A stretch of DNA of 64,000 nt from Hofstenia miamia (GCA_004352715.1 SCFE01000041.1:713476-777475), one strand, 5' to 3'; numbered from the stretch's first letter, positions 11,379 through 22,535 are shown. The notes: generated by a model not told the origin, from the sequence alone. Program-made: numbers and translations.

Positions 11379-11527
11379 CAACATTCACATGACAAATACG
11401 CTTAGAAGTTTTCATTTAAAAGGTTACTTAACCGTGAAGGCTTAAGATTGTATGCATCAAAACCAAATTACCTGTTACTACACCTGCATTATTGATACCT
11501 ATCAGTGCGACATTTATACACACTCTA

Positions 11528-12010
11528 AAAAATTTCTAGGTGTTACAATTTAGGTAACAAATCTTCACCTAGAAATTAAGGTGTTTTACCTTACCTTTTA
11601 GGTAAATTCCGTTAGGTTTACTCCTTAAATAGATTTTAACTCCAATCACTTAAATTATGAGAATATCGAATTTTAATAAGGAAGTTGTGAACATTTAGAT
11701 GATCTATGTACATGTTTTCTTAGGGTTTTTTCACCTAAACATTTAGGTGATGGATATATTCCTAAAATTTAAGCTGTTTCACCTAAAAATTTAGGTGACT
11801 TAGTAATTCCGTGAACTTAAAGTTTTACCTATAAATTTTAGCTAGAAGATAGTATGTAACTAAAATTCATTCTTAGTCAGTATTGTTACTGAAATTTCCT
11901 CGCATTGCCAAGAAATTTTATTATTAGCTCAACAAAATTTGTTTTTTAAGATAAAAAGTATTTGATCAAATAATGCTTCTAACCAATTATGGATACAATA
12001 ATAAAATGTA
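11528..12010 (+). repeat. CACCTAAA-rich interspersed repeat, copy 1
   Basis: Contains several imperfect palindromes built from TCACCTAAA and TTTAGGTGA. It is repeated in inverted orientation at 17320-17785 over about 450 bp at high similarity. Its far side runs into the piggyBac transposase relic at 12141-12665, so the repeat may be the terminal part of that element. No clear TTAA target site was found at 11528. Confidence 0.75.
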
Positions 12011-12140
12011 AATTTAGTGTATTAAATATAAAAATAATAAGAAAAATTTTGTAAAATTGAACTGATCGAAATTACAAAAATTTTCAATCATTTACCAAAT
12101 ATTATCGCCGTTAAACCTGCTCAAAGTTTTTAAAATATTT

Positions 12141-12665
12141 TCATTTTATGCTTTGATCATGGAGGTCAAGACATTCCATAAATTTGTAGCATTGTTTTAT
12201 ACTGTTCGGTAAGGAAATGCTTATTTTTCTTTTTATCAATGGCAGACTATACCGTTCTACCAGAGATTCTGGTGCTATCTTGTACAAATTAGATGCAACG
12301 ATTATCTTAAATAGAAATTATTTTTGGCGAAACTTGAACTGAAATATACTCTTTTGCTCTTTTTCATAAACTTTTTATTTGATAAAGGTGCATTCCTAAT
12401 ACAGTCCCAGTAAAGCCAATGCAATGGTCGGAAAGATATTCTACCAACTCAAATAAAATGAATAAATTGTCAGAAAAAACTTTTCCCTGCTCGAAGTTTG
12501 CATTTTTCATCAAGATTAATGACAACATCCTGGACTTCGCCTAATCCTGAAGATAATAAATATATTTATGAATTAAAAGTTATGATTCAGGATAATAATT
12601 GCATTCACGTGAAGATGCCAGACCCCACAACTTATAACCAAATCTAATAATTTTCCCTCTAATGA
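12141..12665 (-). pseudogene. piggyBac-type transposase relic
   Basis: Minus-strand fragments in shifted frames match the ordered blocks of piggyBac (DDE_Tnp_1_7) transposases. GYKLWGLASS at about 12646-12609 corresponds to the K-x-W-x-L-A block. DNLFILFELVEYLSD then GFTGTVLGMHL, about 12480-12390, corresponds to the D-N-F-F ... T-G-T-V block that holds a catalytic Asp. RYSLPLIKRKISISLPNSIK then QCYKFMECLDLHDQ, about 12260-12150, corresponds to the Y-N-K-x-M-G-G-V-D-x-x-D-Q block with the third catalytic Asp. Several frame breaks and stops show it is dead. Domestication is unlikely given the damage. The match rests on motif order read by eye. Confidence 0.65.
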
Positions 12666-12699
12666 ATTGCTTAGAAGAATTTTGTCAAAATTAGGGCAA

Positions 12700-13609
12700 C
12701 ATTTTACTGATAGCATTTAAGTTAGTAAATAGAGTCCGCACTTTGAGGAATTTAACAATTGTAATTAGCTGATTATAGCACATAAATGAATATTTTGCAT
12801 AATAATACTATGGTAGAAAAGTAATAATCAAAAGCCTGTATTTAAAAAACATTAACAAAATCATGTAACTAAAAACATTAATCCGTAATATAATATCCAT
12901 TCCCGTTCACAATGGCGAAGTAGTTTATTTATCGCTGCTCACAAAAACTATTTACAGAGATGATATGCAAGTAGTGCAACGCTTCATTTTGGACTTCTTC
13001 GTGTTTAGAGAAAGTTGTTTTTCAAAGTTCCTCTCAGTTTTTGATTAAGCCAACTGTCTAAAACTCTCAAACTTAGATGGCAATCATCATCTAAAATTCT
13101 TTTTACTATTTGTAGTAGTATTGATAGGTCTACCGGGACGCAAATAGTCAGACAGATTCACCAGTTAATCGTTTGTATACTCTGAGTACCATTGGTCGAC
13201 TGTTGAATGAGCAGAAGCAGCGTCCTTCCAGAATTATGATAAATTGATATATACATCTTTGGTTGATGCCCCGCATTTCATTTCAGCTAAACTATAAAAA
13301 TGATTCATTTCTTTTGTAGGCTGCATATTCTAATAAAATGTTGCGCAATGAATTACAAATACAGTTTACAGTAAAATTATGACATATAAATATAGTTGGC
13401 TGCAAAAAAATGAGACTGAATTCCTATTTTCTAACGCTTTGTGGAAACCTATTGAGATGTTTTAGAGGAAAACTATACAAATAAAAGACAAAGAGAGTTT
13501 TGTGAACTTTAAAATGGTCAAACAAAAAAGTTAATTAATTAAACTGGTACTTCGTAATTATTTGAAAACACTTATCAAACAAATTGTTTTGCTTTGCAAA
13601 GTTTCTACG
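12700..13609. other. No recognised gene; gap follows
   Basis: AT-rich, no coding frame or repeat I can support. It is followed by a 1000-N gap at 13610-14609, a size suggesting a placeholder of unknown length. Confidence 0.5.
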
Positions 13610-14609
13610 NNNNNNNNNNNNNNNNNNNNNNNNNNNNNNNNNNNNNNNNNNNNNNNNNNNNNNNNNNNNNNNNNNNNNNNNNNNNNNNNNNNNNNNNNNN
13701 NNNNNNNNNNNNNNNNNNNNNNNNNNNNNNNNNNNNNNNNNNNNNNNNNNNNNNNNNNNNNNNNNNNNNNNNNNNNNNNNNNNNNNNNNNNNNNNNNNNN
13801 NNNNNNNNNNNNNNNNNNNNNNNNNNNNNNNNNNNNNNNNNNNNNNNNNNNNNNNNNNNNNNNNNNNNNNNNNNNNNNNNNNNNNNNNNNNNNNNNNNNN
13901 NNNNNNNNNNNNNNNNNNNNNNNNNNNNNNNNNNNNNNNNNNNNNNNNNNNNNNNNNNNNNNNNNNNNNNNNNNNNNNNNNNNNNNNNNNNNNNNNNNNN
14001 NNNNNNNNNNNNNNNNNNNNNNNNNNNNNNNNNNNNNNNNNNNNNNNNNNNNNNNNNNNNNNNNNNNNNNNNNNNNNNNNNNNNNNNNNNNNNNNNNNNN
14101 NNNNNNNNNNNNNNNNNNNNNNNNNNNNNNNNNNNNNNNNNNNNNNNNNNNNNNNNNNNNNNNNNNNNNNNNNNNNNNNNNNNNNNNNNNNNNNNNNNNN
14201 NNNNNNNNNNNNNNNNNNNNNNNNNNNNNNNNNNNNNNNNNNNNNNNNNNNNNNNNNNNNNNNNNNNNNNNNNNNNNNNNNNNNNNNNNNNNNNNNNNNN
14301 NNNNNNNNNNNNNNNNNNNNNNNNNNNNNNNNNNNNNNNNNNNNNNNNNNNNNNNNNNNNNNNNNNNNNNNNNNNNNNNNNNNNNNNNNNNNNNNNNNNN
14401 NNNNNNNNNNNNNNNNNNNNNNNNNNNNNNNNNNNNNNNNNNNNNNNNNNNNNNNNNNNNNNNNNNNNNNNNNNNNNNNNNNNNNNNNNNNNNNNNNNNN
14501 NNNNNNNNNNNNNNNNNNNNNNNNNNNNNNNNNNNNNNNNNNNNNNNNNNNNNNNNNNNNNNNNNNNNNNNNNNNNNNNNNNNNNNNNNNNNNNNNNNNN
14601 NNNNNNNNN

Positions 14610-16058
14610 GGGTTATACAGTAGCAATAGATATACAGTGACAATGCCTGGTAGAGGATGTTACAATGAAGCCTCACAGCATCTCTTCTAATCATTGGTAA
14701 CTGGGCATCCACCAGAGGCCAATCTCCACATCCAGTATCACATGCTCACAAACAATCCAATTGGTTGAGTTCTACTTCTCAGCTCATCAATATAATTTAT
14801 GTGTACCCTATCCTAGCTCAGTGTATGCTCAAGACAAGACACAACTCGACTTAGTTTCTATTTGTAAAAGTGTTTCATGTGCTTGCAACCTGACTTGTTA
14901 CTAGCTGGGTAGTTAATATAAAGTATAGCCATTACTGAAATATATTGGCTTTAATAAACTAATTCAATGTGGATATCTATATATGTGGCGGCTTCCTATC
15001 CTACATCTAATAACTGATACATGCTAGGTCACATTATCGGTCGCATTATCGTCATTAATTTGGATCTAAAATAATATAAATACAAATCCCTACGTTTGGC
15101 TTGATAGCCTTATTTCGAATTTGTTATTTCTAATACATGTAGGATAATAATCGATATTCAGCTAAACGAGAAGAAACACCCCTATTCCTAACCAAAGTGC
15201 ATTTTCGTAGCTTGGCACAAGGAACCTAGAATCGTTCCCGTGATGGATCCAAGCCACTACTAAACACAACTCGTTTAGCTTGATATTGTATTAAATATTC
15301 AAACCGTAACAATAAATTAATGTAAGAATTGCGAAGAAATTTCTTTATCAATTGTTACAACGAAATTGATTCAATTTATATTCACTTGAAAAAGTACCTG
15401 TCAATTTCGAAAATTAAATCTATCTTCTGCCAAGATGGATATAATGGTTTCGTTTGGTCAAACTCATAATATCGACAAATACTAATTCGTACTAAATTGA
15501 CCTGTTGTTTCTTGGTTGCAATATACAAACAAAATTAAGATGATAATAGATTTCATAATACATTTCCAATCATATCTAAATTCGATCTTAAGTCCTTTTT
15601 ATTGACTTTCTTCCTTAGCAGCTTATTTTGTTTAGATGATGCTACACTAAAATCAAATTTAACTAAATTATGTCATTAACCCAATAAACAATAAAACGTT
15701 TAGAAATGTCATCTATGTCAGGTGCAGAAGACGTCTTTAAGACGTTTAGAAATGGTTTAGAAGATGTCTAGAAAACGTTTAGAAGACACCAAGGAAATGT
15801 TTAGAAGTTGCTTAGAAACGTTTATAAAGCATTTAGTAGACTTCATATTTAAAAATTACTGATAATTTATTTTTATAGTTCCGCTACAAGCAGACAAAAC
15901 TGCATAACACAGCAAAAAAATTGCCGGTAGTCCAAGAAATAATCAATGACAAACGTAGTGTCATTGCCATTTCATTACTTTGGGAAATGTACTGGGTTAT
16001 ATACTTCAACAATGCACTAATAATTTTGCGTATAATAAATTTAAATTGAACATTTTTA
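14610..16058. other. No recognised gene between two 1000-N gaps
   Basis: The stretch 14610-15010 is less AT-rich and contains a TTTAATAAAC polyadenylation-like signal near 14951 followed by TGTGGCGGC, which could be the end of an LTR and a primer-binding region, but no second LTR is visible. The rest is AT-rich. A second placeholder gap covers 16059-17058. Confidence 0.35.
15695..15845. repeat. Degenerate tandem repeat of ACGTTTAGAA
   Basis: About eight loosely spaced variants of ACGTTTAGAA/GTTTAGAAG occur with GACGTC palindromic variants. Spacing is irregular (about 12-25 bp), so this is an eroded minisatellite rather than a clean array. Confidence 0.5.
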
Positions 16059-17319
16059 NNNNNNNNNNNNNNNNNNNNNNNNNNNNNNNNNNNNNNNNNN
16101 NNNNNNNNNNNNNNNNNNNNNNNNNNNNNNNNNNNNNNNNNNNNNNNNNNNNNNNNNNNNNNNNNNNNNNNNNNNNNNNNNNNNNNNNNNNNNNNNNNNN
16201 NNNNNNNNNNNNNNNNNNNNNNNNNNNNNNNNNNNNNNNNNNNNNNNNNNNNNNNNNNNNNNNNNNNNNNNNNNNNNNNNNNNNNNNNNNNNNNNNNNNN
16301 NNNNNNNNNNNNNNNNNNNNNNNNNNNNNNNNNNNNNNNNNNNNNNNNNNNNNNNNNNNNNNNNNNNNNNNNNNNNNNNNNNNNNNNNNNNNNNNNNNNN
16401 NNNNNNNNNNNNNNNNNNNNNNNNNNNNNNNNNNNNNNNNNNNNNNNNNNNNNNNNNNNNNNNNNNNNNNNNNNNNNNNNNNNNNNNNNNNNNNNNNNNN
16501 NNNNNNNNNNNNNNNNNNNNNNNNNNNNNNNNNNNNNNNNNNNNNNNNNNNNNNNNNNNNNNNNNNNNNNNNNNNNNNNNNNNNNNNNNNNNNNNNNNNN
16601 NNNNNNNNNNNNNNNNNNNNNNNNNNNNNNNNNNNNNNNNNNNNNNNNNNNNNNNNNNNNNNNNNNNNNNNNNNNNNNNNNNNNNNNNNNNNNNNNNNNN
16701 NNNNNNNNNNNNNNNNNNNNNNNNNNNNNNNNNNNNNNNNNNNNNNNNNNNNNNNNNNNNNNNNNNNNNNNNNNNNNNNNNNNNNNNNNNNNNNNNNNNN
16801 NNNNNNNNNNNNNNNNNNNNNNNNNNNNNNNNNNNNNNNNNNNNNNNNNNNNNNNNNNNNNNNNNNNNNNNNNNNNNNNNNNNNNNNNNNNNNNNNNNNN
16901 NNNNNNNNNNNNNNNNNNNNNNNNNNNNNNNNNNNNNNNNNNNNNNNNNNNNNNNNNNNNNNNNNNNNNNNNNNNNNNNNNNNNNNNNNNNNNNNNNNNN
17001 NNNNNNNNNNNNNNNNNNNNNNNNNNNNNNNNNNNNNNNNNNNNNNNNNNNNNNNNNNGACCACTGCGCTCGTTTATTTCCCATAAACTCGATCTTCACA
17101 TAGGCGTGTTGCTTCTAACGAGAGAACATTTTCGATTGATTATGACCTGCAAACAGAGAATAGAATGGATAGAAAATTAAGCAAATATTAAGTATGCAGT
17201 GATAGAAGTTGTTCCTAGAGACAAATACTTACATACTATGACATGATGGCACATGAAAACCTTATAAAACCTCGTACATGAAAAAATGTGCAAGAATTAT
17301 TGACTAACCCTCGTATATT

Positions 17320-17785
17320 TAATATACTAAATTTATAGTTTATTATTGTATCCATAATCAGTTAGAAGCATTATTTGATCAAAAATGTTTTATCTTAAAA
17401 AACAAATTTTGTTGAGCTAATAATAATATTTCTTGTCAATGCGAGGAAATTTCAGTAACACTTACTAAGAATGAATTTTAGTTACATACTATCTGCTAAC
17501 TAAAATTTATAGGTAAAACCTTAAATTCACGGAATTACTAAGTCACCTAAATTTTTAGGTGAAACACAAAGCGTTCTTAAACTAATTAAAGAACGCTTTG
17601 GTGAAACACCTTAAATTTTAGAAATATATCCATCACCTAAATGTTTAGGTGAAAAAAAAATAAGAAAACATGTACATAGATCATCTAAATGTTCACTACT
17701 TCTTTATAAAAACACGATATTCTTATAATTTAAGTGATTGTAGTTGAAATCTATTTATGGTGTAAGCCTAACGGAATTTACCTAT
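17320..17785 (-). repeat. CACCTAAA-rich interspersed repeat, copy 2 (inverted)
   Basis: Reverse-complement match to 11528-12035, including the TAAGATAAAA/TTGTTGAGCTAATAAT block and the TTAGGTGA palindromes. Compared with copy 1 it carries one extra 42-bp unit (a 34-bp insert plus an 8-bp duplication) at 17567. Its right end dissolves into a short AT run at 17785. Confidence 0.75.
17567..17600. mobile_element. 34-bp hAT-like mini-insertion with 8-bp target duplication
   Basis: The insert has perfect 12-bp inverted ends, CAAAGCGTTCTT and AAGAACGCTTTG, around a 10-base centre. It is flanked by an exact 8-bp duplication, GTGAAACA, at 17559-17566 and 17601-17608. Copy 1 of the host repeat lacks the insert and has a single GTGAAACA. 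An 8-bp duplication with CA...TG ends is the hAT signature. It is far too small to encode anything and would have needed a transposase supplied in trans. Confidence 0.75.
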
Positions 17786-17878
17786 ATATATATATAATAT
17801 ATAATAGTTGATTTTTGACTTGAAATTGAATATGGCTGTAAGTTTCTGTTTGATACATGTTAGGGTTGGAACTGGGAC

Positions 17879-18178
17879 TTACCGTTTTTTGTCGACGTCT
17901 GTACAGGGCTTCTTGAAATGGCGCGTTATACCTCCGTCTTCCTCCACATCAGGGGCCTTACGCTTCTGAGGATGAATCGCCGCAGGGGACTTGACTGTGG
18001 CCGTGTTCTTCTGTCGTCTTTGGGCGTCAAGATCTGAGTAGATCCGTGGGTGTGCACGTCGGAGGTGGGTCCAAAGCTGCGTCGTTGATGATGTCTTTTG
18101 TTGCTTCAAAGACGTCTTGCAAGTGTTGCAAATATGGTGGCCGTGATTCAACGAAAATGCAGTGTGAATTAGCGACAT
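17879..18178 (-). CDS. BED-type zinc-finger exon (ZBED/hAT-related), partial
   Basis: A 99-codon frame from ATG at 18178 contains HHICNTCKTSLKQQKTSST followed by TQLWTHLRRAHP, the C-x2-C ... H-x4-H BED finger found at the N-terminus of hAT transposases and of host ZBED proteins. BED fingers bind DNA. The C-terminal part is basic and low in complexity (HPQKRKAPDVEEDGGITRHF). The frame closes at KKR followed by GGTAAGTCC, a good splice-donor sequence, so it is probably a first exon whose continuation I could not find. It is strikingly GC-rich compared with its neighbours, which suggests recent arrival or a different mutational history. Autonomous hAT element and domesticated gene are both possible. 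Confidence 0.6.
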   Translation of the reverse strand: MSLIHTAFSLNHGHHICNTCKTSLKQQKTSSTTQLWTHLRRAHPRIYSDLDAQRRQKNTATVKSPAAIHPQKRKAPDVEEDGGITRHFKKPCTDVDKKR

Positions 18179-18350
18179 AATGAAATGGATTACTCGAATT
18201 TTCCCGCGATTTTTGTTTTCCGAAAAATTTGCCGCGAAATCAACAAATCAGATAGCACCCTACGCATTTTAAAAACGCTCTAAGCATCTCAATAAATTGC
18301 ATGTTCCTTTTTTGGTTAAAACTGTTTTTACCCGATTCGTGCCTCTAGTT

Positions 18351-18433
18351 GACGTGACCCGACTCGAGTTTCGAGTCAACTCGACGACTCGAATTTGGCT
18401 GACTCGACTCGACTCGTTTCGACTCGACTCGAA
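18351..18433. repeat. GACTCG-rich minisatellite
   Basis: Repeated and inverted GACTCG/CGAGTC hexamers, CpG-rich in an otherwise AT-rich setting. It lies 5' of the BED exon (minus strand) and just before the start of the 18513 gene, so it may be a terminal region of a hAT element or part of a promoter. Confidence 0.6.
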
Positions 18434-18512
18434 ATTCAGAATATTGACCTTCTGCCAACACAGTCATCGTGATATGCCAGGTCATAATGTGTCAGTCACT
18501 TAACAAACAACG

Positions 18513-19268
18513 ATGCTTTTTAAAATTTTCATCGTTACAATTTTACTCTTTTCTGCTGCCACTTTCTATGCAGAAGAGGACATAATATGCCAAAGTTTTG
18601 TAAATTCAAATTTCTGGATATGCAATTGTGAAATCACCACAAATCCGATAAAGGAATCGAATGAAATCGTGCCTCAGCCAAAAAGTTTTGATGTTGGAGT
18701 TCATCAAGTTTGCAATATACAGAAAGAATGCTTTAAGCGGCCGATATTAAATATTACAATTGGAAATGACCCTCAGCTCATTGAGCATGGTATTGGATTC
18801 CTTGTCCAAATATGTAATATCGAAGCAAAATTGAATAATTGTACATATTTCAATGTTGAAATACAAGCAAGTACACTGGTTGAAAATATGACTATGATAA
18901 TAGAGCTGCCTAAAGTTATTCGAAGCGAAGAATCTTACAAAGTGGTCCTATTGGCCGAACCATCAAAATATAGCGGTGTAAGACAAGACAGCATTTCAAA
19001 ATATTTAAAAAAGAATGCGGACGTTAAAAGATTACAAATTCCAAAATGTAAAATGTCGAATGCTCTTTCAGTCTCTGATAAATTAAATCTTGTATTGTAT
19101 GCTTCTGCCTTTGGTATTGTTTTGATAATTGCTTTGCTACTTGTTATATCTATAATTTGCATTCCGCATTTACGGTCGAATTCAGAGATTAATTTGACCC
19201 CAAAAGAACTGAACTCTGTAGTTTCTATCGAAACAGAAAACTGGTCTGAAAACACAAGCTCATTGTAA
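18513..19268 (+). CDS. Type I single-pass membrane protein, unrecognised family
   Basis: Intact single-exon frame of 251 codons. Residues 1-20 form a signal peptide (MLFKIFIVTILLFSAATFYA). The ectodomain, about 21-192, has eight cysteines (26, 37, 39, 67, 73, 101, 110, 179) and three N-glycosylation sequons (N80-I-T, N109-C-T, N125-M-T). A hydrophobic helix at about 193-217 (LVLYASAFGIVLIIALLLVI onward) is followed by a short cytoplasmic tail rich in Ser, Glu and Asn. An AATAAA polyadenylation signal lies 18 bases past the stop (19286-19291). The even cysteine number fits four disulfides. I do not recognise the family; a cell-surface receptor or adhesion role is only inference. Sequence upstream is transposon-like, so the promoter is unclear. 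Confidence 0.65.
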   Translation: MLFKIFIVTILLFSAATFYAEEDIICQSFVNSNFWICNCEITTNPIKESNEIVPQPKSFDVGVHQVCNIQKECFKRPILNITIGNDPQLIEHGIGFLVQICNIEAKLNNCTYFNVEIQASTLVENMTMIIELPKVIRSEESYKVVLLAEPSKYSGVRQDSISKYLKKNADVKRLQIPKCKMSNALSVSDKLNLVLYASAFGIVLIIALLLVISIICIPHLRSNSEINLTPKELNSVVSIETENWSENTSSL

Positions 19269-19344
19269 CATTTTTCATTTCTACTAATAAAACTTTGCTA
19301 GAATCATTTTAACAAACAAGATGTATACTCTAAGTACATAGTAA

Positions 19345-20344
19345 NNNNNNNNNNNNNNNNNNNNNNNNNNNNNNNNNNNNNNNNNNNNNNNNNNNNNNNN
19401 NNNNNNNNNNNNNNNNNNNNNNNNNNNNNNNNNNNNNNNNNNNNNNNNNNNNNNNNNNNNNNNNNNNNNNNNNNNNNNNNNNNNNNNNNNNNNNNNNNNN
19501 NNNNNNNNNNNNNNNNNNNNNNNNNNNNNNNNNNNNNNNNNNNNNNNNNNNNNNNNNNNNNNNNNNNNNNNNNNNNNNNNNNNNNNNNNNNNNNNNNNNN
19601 NNNNNNNNNNNNNNNNNNNNNNNNNNNNNNNNNNNNNNNNNNNNNNNNNNNNNNNNNNNNNNNNNNNNNNNNNNNNNNNNNNNNNNNNNNNNNNNNNNNN
19701 NNNNNNNNNNNNNNNNNNNNNNNNNNNNNNNNNNNNNNNNNNNNNNNNNNNNNNNNNNNNNNNNNNNNNNNNNNNNNNNNNNNNNNNNNNNNNNNNNNNN
19801 NNNNNNNNNNNNNNNNNNNNNNNNNNNNNNNNNNNNNNNNNNNNNNNNNNNNNNNNNNNNNNNNNNNNNNNNNNNNNNNNNNNNNNNNNNNNNNNNNNNN
19901 NNNNNNNNNNNNNNNNNNNNNNNNNNNNNNNNNNNNNNNNNNNNNNNNNNNNNNNNNNNNNNNNNNNNNNNNNNNNNNNNNNNNNNNNNNNNNNNNNNNN
20001 NNNNNNNNNNNNNNNNNNNNNNNNNNNNNNNNNNNNNNNNNNNNNNNNNNNNNNNNNNNNNNNNNNNNNNNNNNNNNNNNNNNNNNNNNNNNNNNNNNNN
20101 NNNNNNNNNNNNNNNNNNNNNNNNNNNNNNNNNNNNNNNNNNNNNNNNNNNNNNNNNNNNNNNNNNNNNNNNNNNNNNNNNNNNNNNNNNNNNNNNNNNN
20201 NNNNNNNNNNNNNNNNNNNNNNNNNNNNNNNNNNNNNNNNNNNNNNNNNNNNNNNNNNNNNNNNNNNNNNNNNNNNNNNNNNNNNNNNNNNNNNNNNNNN
20301 NNNNNNNNNNNNNNNNNNNNNNNNNNNNNNNNNNNNNNNNNNNN
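19345..20344. other. 1000-N assembly gap ending in (AT)n
   Basis: Placeholder-sized gap; the right contig starts with an AT run and a TTTAGGTGA motif that may be the edge of another CACCTAAA repeat copy. Confidence 0.9.
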
Positions 20345-21535
20345 ATATATATATATATATATATATAATTTAGGTGATTTTTTATTAAATGATTGCAAAA
20401 TCAGATTATAATATTTTACAAATCCATTTTTATTGATAAGATTTCTATTGGACAACAAACTTCCCATTACAATTGTAATCCCCTAATTTATAATCTTTAT
20501 ATTATTAAAAAATTTTACGCGTAAAACTTTCCACATTTTTAATTGAAATATTTGTAGAAATTTTTAAGTTCTCACATTTCCGAATTACCAAACCAAACAT
20601 TCCCAAACTTTACCAAACTTTACCAAATTCCCAATTTAAACATTACCAAACTTTACCAAACTTTCCAAAATTTTTTAATAGATATTTATTGAAAAATTTT
20701 AAGTTTATAAGTATCCAAATTTCAAACCAAACTTTCCCAAACTTTACCAAATTTTCCCAAATTCCCAAACTTTCCCAAATCCCTAACCTTCACATCCACC
20801 AAATTCAGAAAATAAGATATTTAAGAACATAAGCAATTAACAATCTAAAATAAATTTTTCGACTTGCTGATGCTCTGGCCAGGGAAGGTTGTGTTCCTTA
20901 GATTTTTTCCTTGTAAATTTTGAAAAGCATAGTTTTTATTTAATATGCTAATGGATCATGTGTTATTACATGCTAGATTATTAAATTTTTAAAACGTATT
21001 AGTTCTGCTCTCTGAATTTTGGCTTGTGCCAGAACTAATTTAATTATTTAGGCAGGTTGCCCTTGAAAATTTCCATAATCCAGAATACTTCAAGAATTTT
21101 ATAAATGAAATTAATTGATAGATTTCACAAAATTGGTCTAGATGAATCTAATAATGTTTTTTCACCCCATGACTTCACAATATAGAATCTTTCTGTAATT
21201 AGTAGGTAATTGATGTTTGGTACCTGCAATCATCAATTTTTAATAAGTTAAATTCTATGGATTTTGTGTTTAGTAAATTTCTTGAAATTGGCTTGCTGCA
21301 AAGGCATGCAGAAAAAATTTGACTATTCTCACATAATATGTATTACACTGATTTGCAGTCACTAATTCATATTTTTTGAGGATAGAGTCAGAACTAGGAC
21401 TTAGATGTGAAAATCAAAAAGTTTACAACAAAAAATGAAGTTCAATAGCATTGCATACATTTTACTTCAGAAATTCATTCCTAAATTTCTTTCAAAAATA
21501 TTCTATTATGAGTATCTGTTGTTGTTGTTGTTGTT
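20345..21535. other. No recognised gene; AT-rich with CCAAAC repeats
   Basis: Apart from the repeat at 20590-20765, no structure is supported. It ends in (TTG)n directly at the next 1000-N gap (21536-22535), beyond which sequence resumes in (AT)n. Confidence 0.5.
20590..20765. repeat. Imperfect tandem repeat of TTTACCAAAC / TTTCCCAAAC
   Basis: About a dozen copies of a roughly 10-bp CCAAAC-containing unit occur in two blocks separated by AT-rich spacer. Strand-asymmetric (C on the + strand, almost no G). Confidence 0.75.
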
Positions 21536-22535
21536 NNNNNNNNNNNNNNNNNNNNNNNNNNNNNNNNNNNNNNNNNNNNNNNNNNNNNNNNNNNNNNNNN
21601 NNNNNNNNNNNNNNNNNNNNNNNNNNNNNNNNNNNNNNNNNNNNNNNNNNNNNNNNNNNNNNNNNNNNNNNNNNNNNNNNNNNNNNNNNNNNNNNNNNNN
21701 NNNNNNNNNNNNNNNNNNNNNNNNNNNNNNNNNNNNNNNNNNNNNNNNNNNNNNNNNNNNNNNNNNNNNNNNNNNNNNNNNNNNNNNNNNNNNNNNNNNN
21801 NNNNNNNNNNNNNNNNNNNNNNNNNNNNNNNNNNNNNNNNNNNNNNNNNNNNNNNNNNNNNNNNNNNNNNNNNNNNNNNNNNNNNNNNNNNNNNNNNNNN
21901 NNNNNNNNNNNNNNNNNNNNNNNNNNNNNNNNNNNNNNNNNNNNNNNNNNNNNNNNNNNNNNNNNNNNNNNNNNNNNNNNNNNNNNNNNNNNNNNNNNNN
22001 NNNNNNNNNNNNNNNNNNNNNNNNNNNNNNNNNNNNNNNNNNNNNNNNNNNNNNNNNNNNNNNNNNNNNNNNNNNNNNNNNNNNNNNNNNNNNNNNNNNN
22101 NNNNNNNNNNNNNNNNNNNNNNNNNNNNNNNNNNNNNNNNNNNNNNNNNNNNNNNNNNNNNNNNNNNNNNNNNNNNNNNNNNNNNNNNNNNNNNNNNNNN
22201 NNNNNNNNNNNNNNNNNNNNNNNNNNNNNNNNNNNNNNNNNNNNNNNNNNNNNNNNNNNNNNNNNNNNNNNNNNNNNNNNNNNNNNNNNNNNNNNNNNNN
22301 NNNNNNNNNNNNNNNNNNNNNNNNNNNNNNNNNNNNNNNNNNNNNNNNNNNNNNNNNNNNNNNNNNNNNNNNNNNNNNNNNNNNNNNNNNNNNNNNNNNN
22401 NNNNNNNNNNNNNNNNNNNNNNNNNNNNNNNNNNNNNNNNNNNNNNNNNNNNNNNNNNNNNNNNNNNNNNNNNNNNNNNNNNNNNNNNNNNNNNNNNNNN
22501 NNNNNNNNNNNNNNNNNNNNNNNNNNNNNNNNNNN

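Noticed and set aside
10731-11445. Long open frames across the 534-N gap, and similar frames over every other gap
   Set aside because: They are open only because N codons contain no stops; the flanking real codons are low-complexity.
14610-15010. Possible LTR end with a polyadenylation signal and TGTGGCGGC
   Set aside because: No second LTR, no TG start and no target duplication visible because of the gap on its left.
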